Positions 17,858 to 20,018 of a stretch of 20,018 bases of DNA are shown piece by piece (position 1 is the stretch's first letter; the number at the start of each line of letters is the position of its first letter). The translations under genes were made by a program, and so were the position numbers. Under the pieces are notes generated by a model. The model saw only the letters and a program-made list of their open reading frames with translations, made no database searches and was not told the origin of the DNA. The DNA comes from an uncultured Lachnospiraceae bacterium (lineage in GTDB: Bacteria; Bacillota_A; Clostridia; Lachnospirales; Lachnospiraceae), in the NCBI GenBank assembly GCA_900555005.1, contig USJM01000012.1, forward strand, positions 1 to 20,018, in the 5' to 3' direction.

Positions 17858-18837
17858 ATGGCAGGAACCGATATCGGAATCGATCTTGGCACAACGAGTG
17901 TGCTTGTCTATGTGCGCGGAAGGGGTGTTGTCCTCAAGGAACCAAGCGTCGCAGCGCTTGACCGCTCGGACGACCGGATCCGGGCAATCGGAGAGGATGC
18001 ACGCATGCTTCTGAGCCGGTCTCCGGGAACACTCAAGGAGATTCACCCGCTTGAGAACGGCATCATTGCCGATTATGTGGTGACGGAGCAGATGCTCCGC
18101 TATTTTATCCAGAAGGCAGTGGGAAGACTGTCCTTCCGCAAGCCGAAGATCTGCATCTGTGTCCCGGCCGATTTGACGGAAGTTGAGCGGCATGCAGTTG
18201 AGGATGCCGGATATCAGGCGGGAGCCCGGGATGTGGCGATGGTGGAGGAGCCGATCGCGGCTGCAATCGGTGCCGGCATTGATTTTTCAAAGCCCAGCGG
18301 CACATGGTTGTCGATATCGGAGGCGGGACGACGAATGCGGCGATTCTGTCGGTCAATGGGATCGTCGTATCGATGGGACTCAAGGTTGGCGGCAATGATT
18401 TTGACGCGGCTCTTATGCGGTACATCCGTTCGCAGTTCGGCGTGACCGTTGGACAGCAGGCAGCGGAGGAGATCAAGATGCAGGTCGGCACGGTTTATGA
18501 TCGGCCTGAGGAACGGCTGATGGAGTTCATCGGCCGGGATATTGAGACAGGGCTTCCGAAGACGGTCCGCATCAGTTCGCAGGACTGCCGGATGGCGTTC
18601 CGTGAGCTGACCGGCCGAATTGTGGAAGTTGTACATAGTGTGCTGGAGAAGACCCCGCCGGAGCTTGCGGAGGATGTCGCACAGCGCGGTATCGTCCTGA
18701 CAGGCGGAGGAAGCCTGATTGATGGTCTGGAGGACCTTCTGGAAGCCCGGACAGGTGTGAACGTGGTGACCTGCGACGACCCGCTCTGTGCGGTGGCGAT
18801 CGGAACCGGACGCGCCGGGGAACTGCTGGATCTGTAA
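17858..18837 (+). CDS. mreB: MreB/Mbl-family actin-like rod-shape protein, one frameshift
   Basis: Bacterial actin that organises cell-wall elongation. The phosphate-1 loop is DIGIDLGTTSVLVYV, phosphate-2 is VVDIGGGTTNAAIL and the adenosine motif is LTGGGSLIDG. EPIAAAIGAG and GGNDFDAALMRYI are also typical. A C is missing at 18301 (CC read as C), which breaks PSGHMVVDIGGG. The corrected length is 326 residues, slightly short for MreB. Several segments, such as LSRSPGTLKEIHPLENGIIADY, depart from the common MreB wording (GRTPG...RPL..GVIADF), so this may be an MreB/Mbl paralog and not the mreBCD-operon copy. GAGG lies about seven bases before the start. Confidence 0.88.
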
Positions 18838-18866
18838 GGTGTGCTCGGTTTTTGACAGGGGATTTC

Positions 18867-20018
18867 ATGTCGGATACAACAATCAAGGGCTTCGTAGAAC
18901 ATATCACATATAGAAGTGAGGAGACAGGCTATACGGTTCTGACGCTCTGTGCGGATGGAGAGGAAGTGACCGCTGTCGGCATGCTCCCGGAGATCGGAGA
19001 GGGGGAGACCATCCAGTGTGAGGGGACTTTCCAGATGCATGCCACTTACGGCAGGCAGTTCCGGATCCGGGAGTTTTCTTTGTCTGTGCCGGAGGACGAG
19101 GCGTCGATGGAGCGCTATCTTTCCTCCGGGCTGATCAAGGGGATCGGAAAGGCACTGGCACACCGGATTGTGAAGCGCTTCGGAGCGGAGACATTTGACA
19201 TCATCGAAAAAGAACCGGACCGCCTGGCGGAGGTGAACGGTATCTCGGAGAAGAAGGCCAGGGAGATCTATCTGCAGGTATGCGAGAAGAAGGACCAGCG
19301 GGACGGGGTACTGTTTTTGTCACGCTATGGAATATCCAACACCCTGGCGCTGCGTATCTGGAAGGCATACGGGAGTGAAGTGTATCGGATTATCCGCGAG
19401 AATCCGTACCGCCTCGCGGACGAGCTGCGGGGCATCGGGTTCCATATGGCAGATGAGATTGCCAGAAAGGCAGGGATGGCAGTCGATTCCCGTTTTCGCG
19501 TCGGGAGCGGCATCCTCTATACGCTGGGACAACTTTCGGACGAAGGACATGTCTACGCCGGGGAGGAACAGCTGGTAAAGACTGCGGGGCAGCTTCTTGA
19601 AGCGGGCGAAACGGCTATCCGTGACACCCTTGCAGGGATGCTTCAGGCCGAAGACCTTATTCCGACAAGGATGCCATTTACCTTCCTCCGTTCTACCATG
19701 CCGAGTGCGGTACGTCGCGTCGCCTGAGAGATTTGGCAGAGAGTACGGGCCGTTCGTTGTTCGACGGGCTTTTCGATCCGTCGTCCCTCACCGCGGAAAC
19801 CGGCATCGAATACGACGAAGTTCAGCTTGCGGCTATCCGGCAGGCCGTCACGTCCAAAGTCATGGTGTTGACCGGCGGCCCCGGTACGGGTAAGACGACT
19901 ACGACGCAGGGAATTATCGCGGCCTTGAAAAAAGCCGGCCTGCGCGTGCTGCTGGCGGCACCGACGGGACGTGCTGCCAAGCGTATGAGCGAGGCGACGG
20001 GCTGGAGGCCAAGACCAT
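18867..20018 (+). CDS. recD2: RecD2-type SF1B DNA helicase, 3'-truncated, two frameshifts, possibly chimeric
   Basis: ATP-dependent 5'-3' DNA helicase of the RecD-like family. The N-terminal OB part (IKGFVEHITYRSEETGYTVL) is followed by helix-hairpin-helix repeats (GLIKGIGKALAHRIVKRFG, LAEVNGISEKKAREIY, ENPYRLADELRGIGFHMADEIA). Then comes the helicase core with Walker A TGGPGTGKTTTT and motif APTGRAAKRMSEATG; the rest lies outside the window. ATG 18867 has AGGGGA just upstream; an in-frame TTG at 18852 is less likely. One base is missing at 19673-19676 (before IYLPPFYHAE) and one at 20002-20003 (ATG read as TG, breaking SEATGMEAKT). Codon use and protein style change within about 19480-19690, see the separate entry. 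Confidence 0.9.
19480..19690. other. Probable chimeric junction inside recD2
   Basis: Upstream of this interval codons follow the rest of the window (CTG, CGG/AGA/AGG, GAG) and the protein reads like Lachnospiraceae RecD2. Downstream, TTG leucine, CGT arginine and GGT/GGC glycine become frequent, and TSKVMVLTGGPGTGKTTTT reads like Bacteroidota RecD2. The exact join cannot be fixed by eye because the protein is conserved across it. Confidence 0.55.

Noticed and set aside
1..20018. Genome-wide programmed -1 frameshifting or a recoded stop codon
   Set aside because: The sites share no slippery heptamer, no common stop codon (TGA, TAA and TAG all occur after the breaks) and no shared downstream structure. 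Base loss in short runs explains them more simply. Intact genes use normal stops.
1..20018. Pseudogene-rich decaying (symbiont) genome
   Set aside because: Only one-base losses are seen. There are no nonsense substitutions or large deletions in the fragments, motifs stay intact on both sides of every break, and essential genes are hit.

Overview
The window is a dense, almost entirely plus-strand stretch of a Firmicutes genome, most likely a moderately GC-rich member of the Clostridia, Lachnospiraceae-like. The gene order def-fmt-yugP-rsmB-rlmN-stp-prkC-rsgA-rpe-thiN is the classical clostridial housekeeping block. The LuxR-type two-component system with an ABC-2 exporter and the ychF-lgt-mreB-recD2 run fit the same assignment. 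No rRNA, tRNA, CRISPR array, insertion sequence or prophage gene was found.

Layout. (1) Positions 1-10256 form one tightly packed, often overlapping operon: translation start and N-terminal maturation (def, fmt), a membrane zinc peptidase (yugP), rRNA modification (rsmB, rlmN), the PP2C phosphatase / PASTA Ser/Thr kinase pair (stp, prkC), ribosome assembly (rsgA), pentose phosphate epimerase (rpe) and thiamine pyrophosphokinase (thiN). A strong intrinsic terminator at 10266-10309 closes it. (2) Positions 10500-15417 form a five-gene cassette: ABC ATPase, two paralogous 392-residue ABC-2 permeases, a DesK/NarL-type histidine kinase and a LuxR-type response regulator. Its composition matches LnrLMN-LnrJK / YvfRSTU type drug-sensing exporters. 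Several short dyads lie in its upstream gap. (3) Positions 15418-15771 are non-coding as far as I can see and end in a good extended -10 promoter and a leader hairpin for ychF. (4) Positions 15772-20018 hold ychF, lgt, an mreB-family gene and the start of recD2, which runs off the window.

The most striking property is that 12 of the 19 genes carry a single-base frameshift (14 sites). Every one is a net loss of one base, and most are in short runs such as GG, GGG, CC or TTT. Restoring one base at each site gives full-length proteins of normal family size with intact motifs. The affected genes include essential ones (def, rsgA, lgt and others). I read this as uncorrected indel error of the sequence or assembly, not gene decay.

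The last few hundred bases, inside recD2, switch abruptly in codon use. They also switch to a protein sequence that looks Bacteroidota-like, which suggests a chimeric join within a conserved gene. I do not see a convincing undescribed biological system. The points of real biological interest are the Lnr-like exporter cassette with its upstream dyads, a roughly 45-residue insertion in Fmt, a 19-base hairpin-forming direct repeat before rlmN, and an unassigned C-terminal domain on the PASTA kinase.
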